Assembly (NCBI GenBank): GCA_016710015.1
Contig: JADJLR010000001.1
Location: forward strand, 620,001 to 684,000
Direction: 5' to 3'
DNA length: 64,000 nt
Source: Flavobacteriales bacterium
GTDB lineage: Bacteria; Bacteroidota; Bacteroidia; Flavobacteriales_F; PHOS-HE28
Position numbers and translations under genes: made by a program. This document shows positions 50,529 through 60,029 of the stretch, one piece after another; position 1 is the first letter of the stretch, and each line of letters begins with the position of its first letter. The notes under the pieces were generated by a model, which made no database searches, was not told the origin of the DNA, and saw only the letters and a list, made by a program, of their open reading frames with translations.

Positions 50529-51194
50529 TCAAGATTCGAAGACCAAGGACTCCGATGTTGCACCCAAGTCCAAGAGCATACGGCTCAGGTCGTCCACGAA
50601 TTCCTGTGGCCCGCAGAGGTAGAATCGTTGATCGAAGTTCTGCACGAGTGCAATCAGCATTTCGCGGTCGATACGCCTTTCCCTGAACCCGATGACCCGT
50701 TGTCGGGTGAAGATCTTCAGGTAGTTCTTGCCTAGGAGTGCAGCGAGTTCCTCGTCCATGATCACATCGGTGTCCATGCGGTTGGAGTAGACCAACAGAT
50801 CGCCCTTCAGTCGTTTCTTTCGCTTGAGATCGCGGAAGATCGAGAGGAAGGGTGTGATGCCCGCCCCTGCCGCGAAGAAGGTACCATTGCCCTTGTAGGT
50901 GATCGTCCCGAACACCTCACCGAGCAGCAGTTGGTCGCCTTTATGGAGCAACGCCATGTGATCCGTGACCCCCTTTCGCGGGTAGATCTTCACCACCAAT
51001 TCCAGCGTGCGTGCAGTGGGCAAATTCGTGAAGGTGAATGGCCGTGCCTTGTCGCGCCAATCGTCCTGATCGATCGCGATCATGCACCCCTGCCCTGGTT
51101 TGAAGGTGAAGCCCTTGGGCTTGGTGAGCACGAATCGTTTCACATCGGGTGTGATGTACACCGTACGGATGATCTTCACAAGGTGGGCGGCCAT
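50529..51194 (-). CDS. Flavin-dependent (ferredoxin/flavodoxin) reductase
   Basis: A 221-residue FNR-family oxidoreductase. FAD binding is seen in KARPFTFTNLP (the family 'RxYS/T' motif) and the phosphate loop KGVTDHMALLHKGDQLLLGE. NAD(P) binding is seen in TFFAAGAGITPFLSIFRDL and the end in RFYLCGPQEFVDDLSRML. It lacks a ferredoxin domain, so it probably passes electrons between NAD(P)H and a separate protein or small acceptor. The ATG follows TACCTTCG by seven bases on the minus strand. No partner gene is adjacent. Confidence 0.87.
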   Translation of the reverse strand: MAAHLVKIIRTVYITPDVKRFVLTKPKGFTFKPGQGCMIAIDQDDWRDKARPFTFTNLPTARTLELVVKIYPRKGVTDHMALLHKGDQLLLGEVFGTITYKGNGTFFAAGAGITPFLSIFRDLKRKKRLKGDLLVYSNRMDTDVIMDEELAALLGKNYLKIFTRQRVIGFRERRIDREMLIALVQNFDQRFYLCGPQEFVDDLSRMLLDLGATSESLVFES

Positions 51195-51542
51195 GGGCCG
51201 CGAAGGTATGGGGCACGCCTTGCTACCAAAGCCTTGTCCGATCCATTCGCTTGGTTAGAACGCCGGATGCGCTAGGAAGAGGCTATCCTGCACGTCCTCC
51301 AGAACACTTCAGCGCTTGCTTCATTCGTGCTGGATCCATTGATGTGATCGTATCACGACCTACACGATGGACACGCAAACCATTGCCAGCAGCGGAATGT
51401 GCACCCATTCGAACATGGCACGAAACTAGTGGGATATGGGCCCGAACGACCGAAGTCGGTGATCTCCGTACTTTTAGAGAGAACAACCGTCTTCAATAAA
51501 ATTCAAAGATCCGACTGTCCGAGGTCGGCCGAACGACATCTC
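51195..51542. other. Intergenic region with only a weak promoter-like site
   Basis: I see no convincing gene. GTACTTTTAG near 51467 loosely resembles a -7 element for the TPR gene starting at 51543. Confidence 0.4.
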
Positions 51543-52268
51543 ATGCTTCAACGCCTACTGTTCTTTTTCGCCTTTCTTCCGATACTTCCTTCCACTGCTC
51601 AAAAGGGCGTTTACGATGACTTGCTGGTCCTCTACGTGGACGAGGAATATGAGAAGTGCATCTTCAAGGCGGATCGGTACACACAGAAGGACGATACGCG
51701 GCGCGACGCACTGCCCTTCTTGTATTTGAGCATGTGCTACCACGAAATGAGCAAGTTGGAGAAGTTCACTTCGATGGACGAATACAAATACGCTTCGCGG
51801 GATGCACTGAAATATGCAGTGAAATACCGCAAGAAGGATAAGAACCTGGAGTTCTTCCGCAACTACGAGGATTATTGGGCGGAACTCAACACGGTGGCCA
51901 TGGACGGAGGCTTCTACTACATGGACACCAAATCCTTCAGCAAGGCCAAACGGCAGTTCCAACGCATGGTCGGCTACGACCCTGCCAACGCAGGTGCTTG
52001 GCAAATGCTTGCACTTGCCCAAGCGAAAATGAACCTGCAGCGCGACTTCGCAGAAAGCCTCAAGAAGTATGAGGAAGCACTGGCCGCTATTCCGGACATG
52101 GACCGACTACCGGAAGACCAAAAGCGACTGCTCCGTACATCGATGATCCGTACAGCGGAGCATTATCTCGAAAAGGGCATGCGCGACAAAGCCAGCGCAA
52201 CGCTTGAACCAGGCAAGGATCAATTCATGGATAACCCTGAATTCAAGTCCTTGTACGACACGTTGTAA
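51543..52268 (+). CDS. Secreted TPR-repeat protein
   Basis: A 241-residue protein with a signal peptide (QRLLFFFAFLPILPSTAQ) and tandem helical repeats of the TPR kind: YDDLLVLYVDEEYEKCIFKA, FYYMDTKSFSKAKRQFQRMV, and AGAWQMLALAQAKMNLQRDF. It is presumably periplasmic and mediates protein contacts. Similar stand-alone TPR proteins are common in Bacteroidota and lack specific functions. It is tail-to-tail with the TfoX-like gene, with 19 bases between the stops. Confidence 0.8.
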   Translation: MLQRLLFFFAFLPILPSTAQKGVYDDLLVLYVDEEYEKCIFKADRYTQKDDTRRDALPFLYLSMCYHEMSKLEKFTSMDEYKYASRDALKYAVKYRKKDKNLEFFRNYEDYWAELNTVAMDGGFYYMDTKSFSKAKRQFQRMVGYDPANAGAWQMLALAQAKMNLQRDFAESLKKYEEALAAIPDMDRLPEDQKRLLRTSMIRTAEHYLEKGMRDKASATLEPGKDQFMDNPEFKSLYDTL

Positions 52269-52287
52269 GCGGAAACTCAGTACCTCT

Positions 52288-52662
52288 TTACTTCTTCGTT
52301 GTCTTCTTGCGAACCGGCTTCTTCGGGGCTTTGGCTGGCAAGGTCAATACCAGGTCCAAACTCCGCTGGATCCATTTGGAAAGGGCTGCTTTGGTGGACA
52401 CCGCCTCGTGCTCCACGAAGAGGAAACCCTTCATCACCTTTCCTGTGAAGTCCATGGGGCGTGCGCCCGGCAGTTCCAGCATTTCCCCATGGCGGGCCGG
52501 ATCCACCCGCACCATCAGATAGCCCTTGTTCGTGATCCCCACGCACATGTTCCCGTGTACCATGAATGCGACACCACCGAACATCTTCTTGGGTTCGGCT
52601 TCCACTCCCGCGGAAAGGAGGGCATCGTGTATGCGTTGCTCTAAGAGTGGGTCGTTCGCCAT
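52288..52662 (-). CDS. TfoX N-terminal domain protein
   Basis: A 124-residue protein matching the TfoX/Sxy N-terminal domain: MFGGVAFMVHGNMCVGITNK followed by GYLMVRVDP, then GKVMKGFLFVE. A basic C-terminal tail (PAKAPKKPVRKKTTKK) follows. In gamma-proteobacteria TfoX/Sxy regulates competence together with a C-terminal domain; single-domain forms like this one are widespread and of unknown role. The start at 52662 gives the common length and follows TATCTTCG. It is divergent from the cupin gene. Confidence 0.85.
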   Translation of the reverse strand: MANDPLLEQRIHDALLSAGVEAEPKKMFGGVAFMVHGNMCVGITNKGYLMVRVDPARHGEMLELPGARPMDFTGKVMKGFLFVEHEAVSTKAALSKWIQRSLDLVLTLPAKAPKKPVRKKTTKK

Positions 52663-52784
52663 GGTCGAAGCCGAAGATAGCGACCTGCACGATCCCGAAG
52701 GAGAGCCGGAGGCTGCGGACCGCGCCGAGCTCATGCACGGGATGGCGTTCCCAAAGAATAACTTCGAGCACCAACCCGATACCC

Positions 52785-53156
52785 ATGGACCAGCCTACGA
52801 CCTATGACATCGATCTTGCGGTGCAATTCCCTCACTTGGAGCACATCGATGTGCCCGCTGTGGTGGCTGCCACTGCAGAGAAGTGGGCCAACCGTACCCT
52901 CACCCAGGTGAACGACAGCGTAGTGCGGCTGGGCATGTTGGAAGGCGAATTCCATTGGCACAAGCACGACGATGACGACGAGTTCTTCTTCGTGCTGGAA
53001 GGTCAGTTGCTGATCGATCTGGAGGACCGGACCATTGAACTGAATCCTCAGCAAGGCGTGACCATCACGAAGGGTGTGATGCACCGCCCGCTCGCACCAA
53101 AGAAGACCGTGGTGCTGATGGTGGAGACGAGTGCCATCAAGCCGACGGGTGATTGA
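52785..53156 (+). CDS. Cupin domain protein
   Basis: A 123-residue single-domain cupin. Motif 1 is EGEFHWHKHDDDDEFFFVLE followed by G, with His-His-Glu metal ligands; motif 2 is GVTITKGVMHRPLAP with its His. It is a small beta-barrel metalloprotein that could be an isomerase, dioxygenase or sensor; substrate unknown. It is preceded by ATACCC directly before the ATG. It stands alone between the TfoX gene and two minus-strand membrane proteins. Confidence 0.87.
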   Translation: MDQPTTYDIDLAVQFPHLEHIDVPAVVAATAEKWANRTLTQVNDSVVRLGMLEGEFHWHKHDDDDEFFFVLEGQLLIDLEDRTIELNPQQGVTITKGVMHRPLAPKKTVVLMVETSAIKPTGD

Positions 53157-53208
53157 CAGGAAAGACACATGACTGCGGATCTCAGTCTTCAGAACAAGGC
53201 ACAGACCA

Positions 53209-53760
53209 TCACTCCCAATCATGGTGCTCTCGCGACGAACTGACCACGAGGATCGCATCCTTCAGTCGTATGGCACTGCGCAAAGTACCGGTCCCAACGG
53301 CTAATTCATAGATCCGCTCCGGAGGCAGTTGGGTACTTGAGGGCAGCGGATCCATGGCCTGTTCCAGCGGATCATTCAGATAGCGCCGACCCTGCAACGG
53401 TGCATGCCGACCATACGCCGAATACATCGATACATTGTAATACAGCCCGTCCCGCTTCACGATCAATTCGGCCTGATCCAAGCACGACCCACCAGAAGTC
53501 ATCTTTTGAATGACTTCCCCGATCCGTCTAATGACGACGGAATCGGAGGGGTCGAAACGCTCGATCAAGGGAACCAATGCTTCGGAGTGCTCTGGACGGA
53601 GCAGGAAGCTGTGCAGGATCCCGAATTGTTCATGGCGACGACTCTCATCGATCTTGCGCAACTGCAGGATCAGCAGCACCAGCAACAGCGGGATGCCCAC
53701 GATCGCAAGCCAACCGCGCGGCGAAATGTGGATGCGATCAGCGTCCATTGCGGTCGGCAT
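53209..53760 (-). CDS. Hypothetical membrane-anchored protein
   Basis: A 183-residue protein with one N-terminal helix (GWLAIVGIPLLLVLLILQL, about 17-35) and an extracytoplasmic domain containing ILHSFLLRPEHSEALVPLIE and ELIVKRDGLYYNVSMYSAYG. I recognise no family. The start is ATG at 53760 (MPTAMDADRIH), overlapping the upstream membrane protein gene by 23 bases. The two are probably co-transcribed. Confidence 0.65.
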   Translation of the reverse strand: MPTAMDADRIHISPRGWLAIVGIPLLLVLLILQLRKIDESRRHEQFGILHSFLLRPEHSEALVPLIERFDPSDSVVIRRIGEVIQKMTSGGSCLDQAELIVKRDGLYYNVSMYSAYGRHAPLQGRRYLNDPLEQAMDPLPSSTQLPPERIYELAVGTGTLRSAIRLKDAILVVSSSREHHDWE

Positions 53761-54034
53761 TACGATCCTCCATGGCACCGGCCATCCGTTCCATGCTGAT
53801 CGAGGAGATGCTCATGTTCACCATCAGTACGATCAAGAAGCACGCACCCAGTACCACGCCAACGCATGCGATGATCATACCGAGCACGCGCTCCACCATG
53901 CGGCTGAAAATGTCCCAGTCCAAGATCTTATCCGCCATCAAGAGGATGATGAAAACGGACAGGACGGCAGTGAGTCCGAAGGAGAGCGCGATGCAAGCGG
54001 TCTCGATCTTCCGTCGTGGGAAGCGTATGGTCAT
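53738..54034 (-). CDS. Small two-helix membrane protein
   Basis: A 98-residue protein with two long hydrophobic helices (IALSFGLTAVLSVFIILLMA, and GMIIACVGVVLGACFLIVLM), a basic N-terminus (TIRFPRRK) and a short polar tail. No family is recognised. It is the first of a two-gene minus-strand unit. Its downstream neighbour overlaps it and also has a membrane anchor, so they may form a complex. The 251 bases upstream contain small GTAGCC/GGCTAC hairpins. Confidence 0.6.
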   Translation of the reverse strand: MTIRFPRRKIETACIALSFGLTAVLSVFIILLMADKILDWDIFSRMVERVLGMIIACVGVVLGACFLIVLMVNMSISSISMERMAGAMEDRNADRNGR

Positions 54035-54224
54035 TCGTCAGGGGAATTGATGACCCTGAGAACGAAAGAGTGTGGCGCTTGGTATGTGGAGGGATACGGA
54101 TAGGTAGCCCAAGGCTACCATGAGATACAGTGGGTGGAGCGTAGCCACAGGCTACGCTCAGTGGGGGTCACTGATCGAAAACACGATCAACATCGCCAAC
54201 AATTGAAATGACGCACCGGTTCGT

Positions 54225-54250
54225 GTCGACCCAGAAGGTCGACGCTACGG
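54225..54250. repeat. Short palindromic repeat, intergenic copy
   Basis: GTCGACCC, four variable bases, then GGTCGACGCTAC. A second copy with the same spacing lies inside the dehydrogenase E1 gene at 55338-55361. Two further hairpins, GTAGCC/GGCTAC (near 54101) and GCGTAGCC/GGCTACGC (near 54138), share the GTAGC motif. Confidence 0.75.
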
Positions 54251-54285
54251 GGTGTTGATCGGAGGTCGTGGCGTTAGATCGACGC

Positions 54286-56385
54286 TCAATACGCACCCAA
54301 CCGTTCCACCGCCTCCCACAACCTCTCTTTAGGCAGGAAACCTTTTTCCAACGGAACAGCGAACGGCACCGGCGTATCCCAACTCGCCACGCGCACCACG
54401 GGGGCATCCAAATGATCGAAACAATGCTCCATGATCAGGGCGCTCAATTCGCCGCCGAAGCCGCCGGTGAGGGTGTCCTCATGCAACACGAGTGCCTTGC
54501 CGGTCTTCTTCACGCTAGCAACGACGGCCTCCAAGTCCAAAGGCACCAAGGTGCGCAGATCGAGCACTTCGATGTCTATCGGTCCGCCGTCCGCTACTGA
54601 ACGGTTGGCGAGGCTTTCTGCGAGTTCAGCGGCCCAATGCACACCCATACCGTACGTGATCACGCTCAATGAAACCGGGCTATCGTGACGGGTGGCTTCA
54701 GCTTCGCGTACCACGCGCGCCTTGCCGAACGGAATGCTGTACGGTTGCTCCGGAACCGGACCGGTGATGCTGCGGTACATCGCTTTATGCTCGAAGAACA
54801 TCACGGGATTCGGATCGTCGAAGGCGGTCATCAACAGGCCTTTCGCATCGTAAGGGTTGCTCGGGTACACCACTTTGAGGCCGGGTGTCTTCACGAACCA
54901 CATTTCGTTGCTCTGGCTGTGGAACGGCCCCGCTCCCACGCCTGCACCGGTCGGCATCCGCACCACCACATCGGCGTTCTGGCCCCAGCGGTAGTGGATC
55001 TTCGCGAAGTTGTTGCAGATCTGCGTCATGCCCTCGCTTACGAAATCCGCGAATTGCATTTCCATCATCGACTTCATGCCTTTGATGCTGAGGCCGAGCG
55101 ATACACCCAGGATCGCGCTTTCGCAGAGCGGCGTGTTGCGTACACGCTCCTTTCCGAATTGCTCCACGAAGCCATCCGTGATCTTGAAAGCACCGCCGTA
55201 CTCCGCGATGTCCTGACCCATCAACACCAAATTCGCGTGGCGCTCCATGCTTTGGCGCATGCCCTCTTGGATCGCATCGATCATGCGTTTCTCCGGGGCA
55301 GCCGTCATGCCGGGGTCGTTCTCCAATTGCGTAACGGGTCGACCCGCTGGGTCGACGCTACTGGCGCTATTCGCAACCTTAGCGTACACGTCAGCGACCT
55401 CGACCGATCGTACCGGCACCGGTTCCGGCTCTTCGAAAGCGTGCTTCAGATCCTCCTCGATGCCATCCTTCAACCGTGCGCGGATCTCGTCCCGCTTGGC
55501 CACGCTCAACACACCGATCTTCATCAACCACGCCTCGTAGTTCATGATCGGATCCTTGCGCCCCCACTCCTCGAACAATTCCTTCGGCACGTACTTCGTC
55601 CCGCTGGCTTCTTCGTGCCCACGCATCCGAAAGGTCATGCACTCCACCAGGATCGGGCGCGGGTTTTCGCGGACACTATCGGCTAGTCGGGCGAGGTTGT
55701 CATACACCTCTAGGATGTTGTTGCCAGCGATCTGCACGGCTTCGATCCCATAGCCGATGGCTTTATCCGTAAAGCTCTTCATGCGGAACTGCTCCCGACT
55801 CGGTGTGCTCAGTCCGTAGCCGTTGTTCTCGATGATGAAGAGCACTGGAAGATCCCACACGGCAGCCACGTTGACGCTCTCGTGGAAGTCGCCCTCGCTT
55901 GTAGCACCGTCGCCCGTGAAGACGATGGTGCAACGGTTCTCCTTCTTCAGCTTGTGTGCCAAGGCGATGCCATCCGCGATCCCCATTTGTGGACCCAAGT
56001 GACTGATCATGCCCACCACCTTGTGCTCCTGACTTCCGAAGTGGAAGCTTCGCTCGCGCCCTTTGCTGTAACCGGTGGCTTTGCCTTGCCACTGCGCGAA
56101 CAGCTTCCGGAACGGCATGCCGCGCGTGGTGAACACACCGAGGTTGCGGTGCATCGGCAACACGTACTCTTCGTTGTGCAATACCATGGCCGCACCTACG
56201 CTGATCGCCTCCTGTCCAATGCCGCTGAACCATTTGCTGATCTTGCCCTGGCGCAGTAGGCTCAACATCTTCTCTTCGATGATGCGCGGGTAGACCAACT
56301 TCTCGTAGGTCTCGATCAAGAATGCGTCGTTGTGTATGCCGCGCTCGAAATGGAGCTGGCGGTCTTCGGTGGTGAACGTGGACAT
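54286..56385 (-). CDS. 2-oxoacid dehydrogenase E1, fused alpha and beta subunits
   Basis: A 699-residue thiamine-diphosphate enzyme with the alpha part (1-335) fused to the beta part (365-699). It decarboxylates branched-chain 2-oxoacids or pyruvate and loads lipoyl-E2. Alpha part: GKISKWFSGIGQEAISVGAA, TPP motif GDGATSEGDFHESVNVAAVW and IIENNGYGLSTP, then RGHEEASGTKYVP. Beta part: VLMGQDIAEYGGAFKITDGF, MQFADFVSEGMTQICNNFAK, RMPTGAGVGAGPFHSQSNE. The alpha/beta arrangement and the alpha motif suit branched-chain E1. The linker carries an inserted repeat encoding VDPAGRP. I chose the ATG at 56385; the -7 element CAAAGGTA (TACCTTTG on the minus strand) lies 32 bases upstream. E2 and E3 are not nearby. 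Confidence 0.92.
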   Translation of the reverse strand: MSTFTTEDRQLHFERGIHNDAFLIETYEKLVYPRIIEEKMLSLLRQGKISKWFSGIGQEAISVGAAMVLHNEEYVLPMHRNLGVFTTRGMPFRKLFAQWQGKATGYSKGRERSFHFGSQEHKVVGMISHLGPQMGIADGIALAHKLKKENRCTIVFTGDGATSEGDFHESVNVAAVWDLPVLFIIENNGYGLSTPSREQFRMKSFTDKAIGYGIEAVQIAGNNILEVYDNLARLADSVRENPRPILVECMTFRMRGHEEASGTKYVPKELFEEWGRKDPIMNYEAWLMKIGVLSVAKRDEIRARLKDGIEEDLKHAFEEPEPVPVRSVEVADVYAKVANSASSVDPAGRPVTQLENDPGMTAAPEKRMIDAIQEGMRQSMERHANLVLMGQDIAEYGGAFKITDGFVEQFGKERVRNTPLCESAILGVSLGLSIKGMKSMMEMQFADFVSEGMTQICNNFAKIHYRWGQNADVVVRMPTGAGVGAGPFHSQSNEMWFVKTPGLKVVYPSNPYDAKGLLMTAFDDPNPVMFFEHKAMYRSITGPVPEQPYSIPFGKARVVREAEATRHDSPVSLSVITYGMGVHWAAELAESLANRSVADGGPIDIEVLDLRTLVPLDLEAVVASVKKTGKALVLHEDTLTGGFGGELSALIMEHCFDHLDAPVVRVASWDTPVPFAVPLEKGFLPKERLWEAVERLGAY
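55338..55361. repeat. Short palindromic repeat, in-frame copy inside E1
   Basis: The same element as 54225-54250, read in frame as part of SSVDPAGRP in the linker between alpha and beta parts. Confidence 0.75.
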
Positions 56386-56416
56386 GGTGCTGGTCCCGTA
56401 GTAGTGCGGGAGCGGA

Positions 56417-56424
56417 CAAAGGTA
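56417..56424 (-). promoter_or_regulatory. -7 element of the E1 gene
   Basis: The minus strand reads TACCTTTG, about 32 bases before the ATG at 56385. Confidence 0.6.
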
Positions 56425-56579
56425 TTGGGAGGGGCCTACTTCCTCGTTCGTAGTTGTCAGGTGCGGGTTGTCAGTTGTTCGGACCGTCCTACATGTACCG
56501 GGCAAGCGACCCGAAGGGAAGACGAATGGAACTGCCAAGCCGATCATCGGCCGGGTCACCCCGGCTATCTTCACCGCCC

Positions 56580-58067
56580 ATGCGTGCGCTCGGGACCGCG
56601 ACCATACTGGGCATACCGCTTCGGCGCCTCCTACTCCTGATCGCTATGTGCATCGTGGCGATCAACTTTGGGTTGCGGTGCCGCATGCTGTTGCAACACC
56701 GCACGGACCTAGGCGGCGTGGAGCACAACGTGGTCCATGGTATCCAGAAGGTGATGCTGGCGCAGGTGCTGTACGACGACCCAACTGAACCGCCTTTCGA
56801 TGTCATTCAATACACACCGCTGTACTATGCCGTTTGCGCCGGTGCAGGAAAGCTTCTTGGGTTGGAAGCCTTGGACGCGCGTTCCATTTTCCTGCTGAAC
56901 CGGACCGTTGCTTTGTTCTTCAACCTGGTCCTATTGGGGCTGGTCTATCGCCTCGCACGTGTATCGGGCGCATCGCGTTGGACCGCCATACTCGCCGCCT
57001 GCTTCTCCTTCGCAACGCTTTGGGAACAAGCGTATGGCCGCATGGATGCCCTCTCCGGCGCAGCGGTGGTCGGGTCCTTCTTGGTATTCGCACAATGGCT
57101 TCGGACACGGAAGGATGGCCTATTGGTCCTGTGTGCTTTCGTCGCGGTGTTTGCTGCACTTGCGAAGCAGTCCGGTGTGATCGCCATGGCCATTCCGCTC
57201 CTTTACGTGTTCTTCCATCGGCAATGGCGATCATTCTGGATCCTTGGTGCTGCACTATTGTTCGCCACCACAATTGCCGTTCTCTTCGTGGCCTATTTCG
57301 GAAGGCTGACACACGCCTACCAACATCTGGTCGGCGGTTTGGCCAATGGAACAAGTTGGATGATGTGGCAGGATCTCTTTGCGCCCGCTACATACAAGTA
57401 CTTTATCGGCTGGCATGTTCTGGCGGTGATCATCGCGGCGCTGGGCTTCCGTTCTCGTGATCCACATGTGCGGTTCCTGGCACTGGCTGTTCCGGTAAGC
57501 CTGCTGTTCGCCATGATCACAGGATTGAAGTCCGGATCCCGTTTGAACTATCTGCACGAGAGCCTCACGCTGACCTACATCGCTACAGCGGTTCTCATTG
57601 CTCAAGCCGAAACTGCTCGCCTCCGTGAACCGTTGACATGGGCATTTGCGCTCTATGGATGCCTCTTTGCAGCCTTCCGGACCAACAGCGCATTGGCATG
57701 GTACCGCCTAGGCGAACCGGATGCTGCATATGTTGCAGTGCTTCGAACGGATATGGCCGTTCGCGATACCCTGTTGAACGAGCTTCACCTTCAGCCCGAT
57801 GAATACATCTACATCACAGAACGCGACAATTTGGAGCACTTCTTCGTTGGCCAGAGCCTGCTCACCCAAAAGGACATCGTGAGATTCAGCAAACAGCGGC
57901 TCTTCGATTATTCGGAATTCTTCGATGCCATGCAGAACGGGACGGTGCGGTTCGTGATCACCAAAAGCCCTGTCGGCCCCATCAGCATGATGGACAGCAC
58001 CTTCACGGGTTGGGTACCCATCCGGACCGTGGGCGACCGAACGATCCTTACCCGTAGCGAACCGTAA
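56580..58067 (+). CDS. Multi-pass membrane protein, PMT/GT39-like glycosyltransferase
   Basis: A 495-residue protein with about ten helices, and acidic residues after helix 1 (HRTDLGGVEHNVVHGIQKVM, then FDVIQYTPLYY). This is the layout of dolichyl- or undecaprenyl-phosphate-sugar-dependent glycosyltransferases (PMT/ArnT-type GT39, GT83). The C-terminal soluble part (LHLQPDEYIYITERDNLEHF) is small. No catalytic 'DE' motif is certain, so this is a fold-level call. I chose the ATG at 56580, which follows TATCTTCA and gives a short N-terminus; ATGs at 56493 and 56526 also exist. It precedes the LtaS-like gene by 21 bases. Confidence 0.7.
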   Translation: MRALGTATILGIPLRRLLLLIAMCIVAINFGLRCRMLLQHRTDLGGVEHNVVHGIQKVMLAQVLYDDPTEPPFDVIQYTPLYYAVCAGAGKLLGLEALDARSIFLLNRTVALFFNLVLLGLVYRLARVSGASRWTAILAACFSFATLWEQAYGRMDALSGAAVVGSFLVFAQWLRTRKDGLLVLCAFVAVFAALAKQSGVIAMAIPLLYVFFHRQWRSFWILGAALLFATTIAVLFVAYFGRLTHAYQHLVGGLANGTSWMMWQDLFAPATYKYFIGWHVLAVIIAALGFRSRDPHVRFLALAVPVSLLFAMITGLKSGSRLNYLHESLTLTYIATAVLIAQAETARLREPLTWAFALYGCLFAAFRTNSALAWYRLGEPDAAYVAVLRTDMAVRDTLLNELHLQPDEYIYITERDNLEHFFVGQSLLTQKDIVRFSKQRLFDYSEFFDAMQNGTVRFVITKSPVGPISMMDSTFTGWVPIRTVGDRTILTRSEP

Positions 58068-58088
58068 CGCGTTGCGCATCTTCGCACC

Positions 58089-60029
58089 ATGTTCCGTGGA
58101 CCGCTCACCGTACTGTTGCTCCGTTTGGGCTCCGTGGCTGCGCTGTACACCATCGTCCGCATACTGTTCTGGCGATATAACCTAGCGATGTTCCCCGTGC
58201 CACCTGGCATTGTCTTCGCGGGTGGGGTCCGGTTCGATGCATCGGCCATCGCTTGGATCAATATTCCGTGGGTGCTATGGGTGCTTATACAGCCACGCCC
58301 ACATGGTTGGTGGGCGAGAGTTCAATTCGGTCTCTTCTTGGTGACCAATGCATTCGCGCTCTTCTTCGGTCTGGTGGACATCGGTTACTTCCCATTCAGT
58401 TTGAAGCGCAGCACAGCGGACTTCCTGAAGATCCTCACCATGGGCGGCGATACGGTCGATCTTGCGCCCACCTTTGCTCGGGACTATTGGCGCCTCGTCC
58501 TCTTTTATGTAGCGGGGGTCGCGTTGCTTGCTTGGGCTTACCACCGCATCGGTCGGTTGCAACATAGGGCACCTAAGAAACGTGCTTGGCAAGTAGGCTG
58601 GCGGCTGATCGCCATTGCATTGATCGCCTTGGCCACACGCGGAGGCACGCAACTGATCCCGTTGCAGCCGATGGATGCTGCCAAATACGGTGGAGCCAGT
58701 TACCTGCCGGTGGTGCTGAACACACCATTCACCATGCTCCTCTCCTTGGGCAAACCCACTTTGGAAGAGCGGAACTACATGCCGAAGGATGAAGCTGCAC
58801 GTCGGTGGCCGGTACTCCAACGGACCCACTTCGTGCCGCCCCCTCCGGATCAGGCGCCGATGCCATTATTCAAGGATCAGCAACACAAGCCGAATGTGGT
58901 GTTGATCATCTTGGAGAGTTTCTCGGCATTGTACAGCCAAGAACTTGCTGGCGGCGATGGCTACATGCCCTTCTTGGATTCGTTGATGCGACAAGGCCTC
59001 AACTTCACGAATGCCTATGCGAACGGCCGACGAAGCATCGACGGTATTCCGGCGATCCTGGCGAGTATGCCGCAATGGATGAGCGAAGCCTTCATCACCT
59101 CGCCGTATGCGAGTTTACCATTCACATCCATGGCGAACTTGCTCGCGGCCGAAGGGTACCACACCAGCTTCTACCACGGCGGGCGGAACGGGACCATGGG
59201 TTTCGATGGATTCGCAAATAGCGCAGGTTTCGCGCGCTATGTGGGCCTGAACGAGTACCCGACACGCGATACGGATTTCGATGGGCATTGGGGCATTCGT
59301 GACCACCCCTTCCTACAATTCCACGCGCAGGAATTGGCGAAAGAGCCGCAACCTTTCTTCAGTACGGTATTCACCCTGAGCAGCCACCACCCGTACGAGC
59401 TGCCGGAGGAAGATGCGGAGCACTTCGCAGGTGGCACACAGCCGATCCATCCTACGCTGCGCTATACGGATGATGCGTTACGCGCATTCTTCACCACCGC
59501 ACGAACGATGTCGTGGTTCGAGAACACGTTGTTCGTGATCACGGCCGATCATACGGCGGATCTGGAACGGACTGGATCGCAAGGCAACAAACCGATCGAC
59601 TATTGGGTACCCTTGCTGTATTACAGTCCGAAGCCGACCGTCGATTGGGAGGAACGGACCTGGGATCGTCAATTCGAAGGGATCACACCGAAACGTACTG
59701 ATCGCGTGACCCAACACATCGATATCCTGCCGACCGTGATGCACTTGATCGGGTACGACAAGGCTTTCTTCAGCTACGGGCACGATGCGTTAGGGCCCGA
59801 CAAAGCGCGTGCGATCTGGTCCAACAACGGATTGTTCTCTATCACGAGTGCAAGCGAACAAGTTCGTTATGATGGCAAACAAGTTCTGGGCGTGATCCCG
59901 CTGCAAGAGGGGAACGACACACATCCGACTTCAACGGAAGAACTGGTGTTCGACTTGCAAGCCGCGATCCAGCAATTCAATCACCACATGCTGCGTAGCG
60001 AGTTGGTCTATAAGCCTGCGCAGCCATGA
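58089..60029 (+). CDS. LtaS-like sulfatase-fold phosphoglycerol/phosphoethanolamine transferase
   Basis: A 646-residue protein with five N-terminal helices and a periplasmic sulfatase-fold domain (from about 270). It has VVLIILESFSALYSQELAGG (metal-binding Glu), NAYANGRRSIDGIPAILASM with a Ser where the family nucleophile Thr/Ser sits, FSTVFTLSSHHPYELP, and VITADHTADLERTG carrying the Asp-His metal pair. LtaS-type enzymes take glycerol phosphate from phosphatidylglycerol and release diacylglycerol. The diacylglycerol kinase gene overlaps its stop (ATGA), consistent with that product being recycled. The acceptor in this Gram-negative host is unknown. Confidence 0.88.
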   Translation: MFRGPLTVLLLRLGSVAALYTIVRILFWRYNLAMFPVPPGIVFAGGVRFDASAIAWINIPWVLWVLIQPRPHGWWARVQFGLFLVTNAFALFFGLVDIGYFPFSLKRSTADFLKILTMGGDTVDLAPTFARDYWRLVLFYVAGVALLAWAYHRIGRLQHRAPKKRAWQVGWRLIAIALIALATRGGTQLIPLQPMDAAKYGGASYLPVVLNTPFTMLLSLGKPTLEERNYMPKDEAARRWPVLQRTHFVPPPPDQAPMPLFKDQQHKPNVVLIILESFSALYSQELAGGDGYMPFLDSLMRQGLNFTNAYANGRRSIDGIPAILASMPQWMSEAFITSPYASLPFTSMANLLAAEGYHTSFYHGGRNGTMGFDGFANSAGFARYVGLNEYPTRDTDFDGHWGIRDHPFLQFHAQELAKEPQPFFSTVFTLSSHHPYELPEEDAEHFAGGTQPIHPTLRYTDDALRAFFTTARTMSWFENTLFVITADHTADLERTGSQGNKPIDYWVPLLYYSPKPTVDWEERTWDRQFEGITPKRTDRVTQHIDILPTVMHLIGYDKAFFSYGHDALGPDKARAIWSNNGLFSITSASEQVRYDGKQVLGVIPLQEGNDTHPTSTEELVFDLQAAIQQFNHHMLRSELVYKPAQP

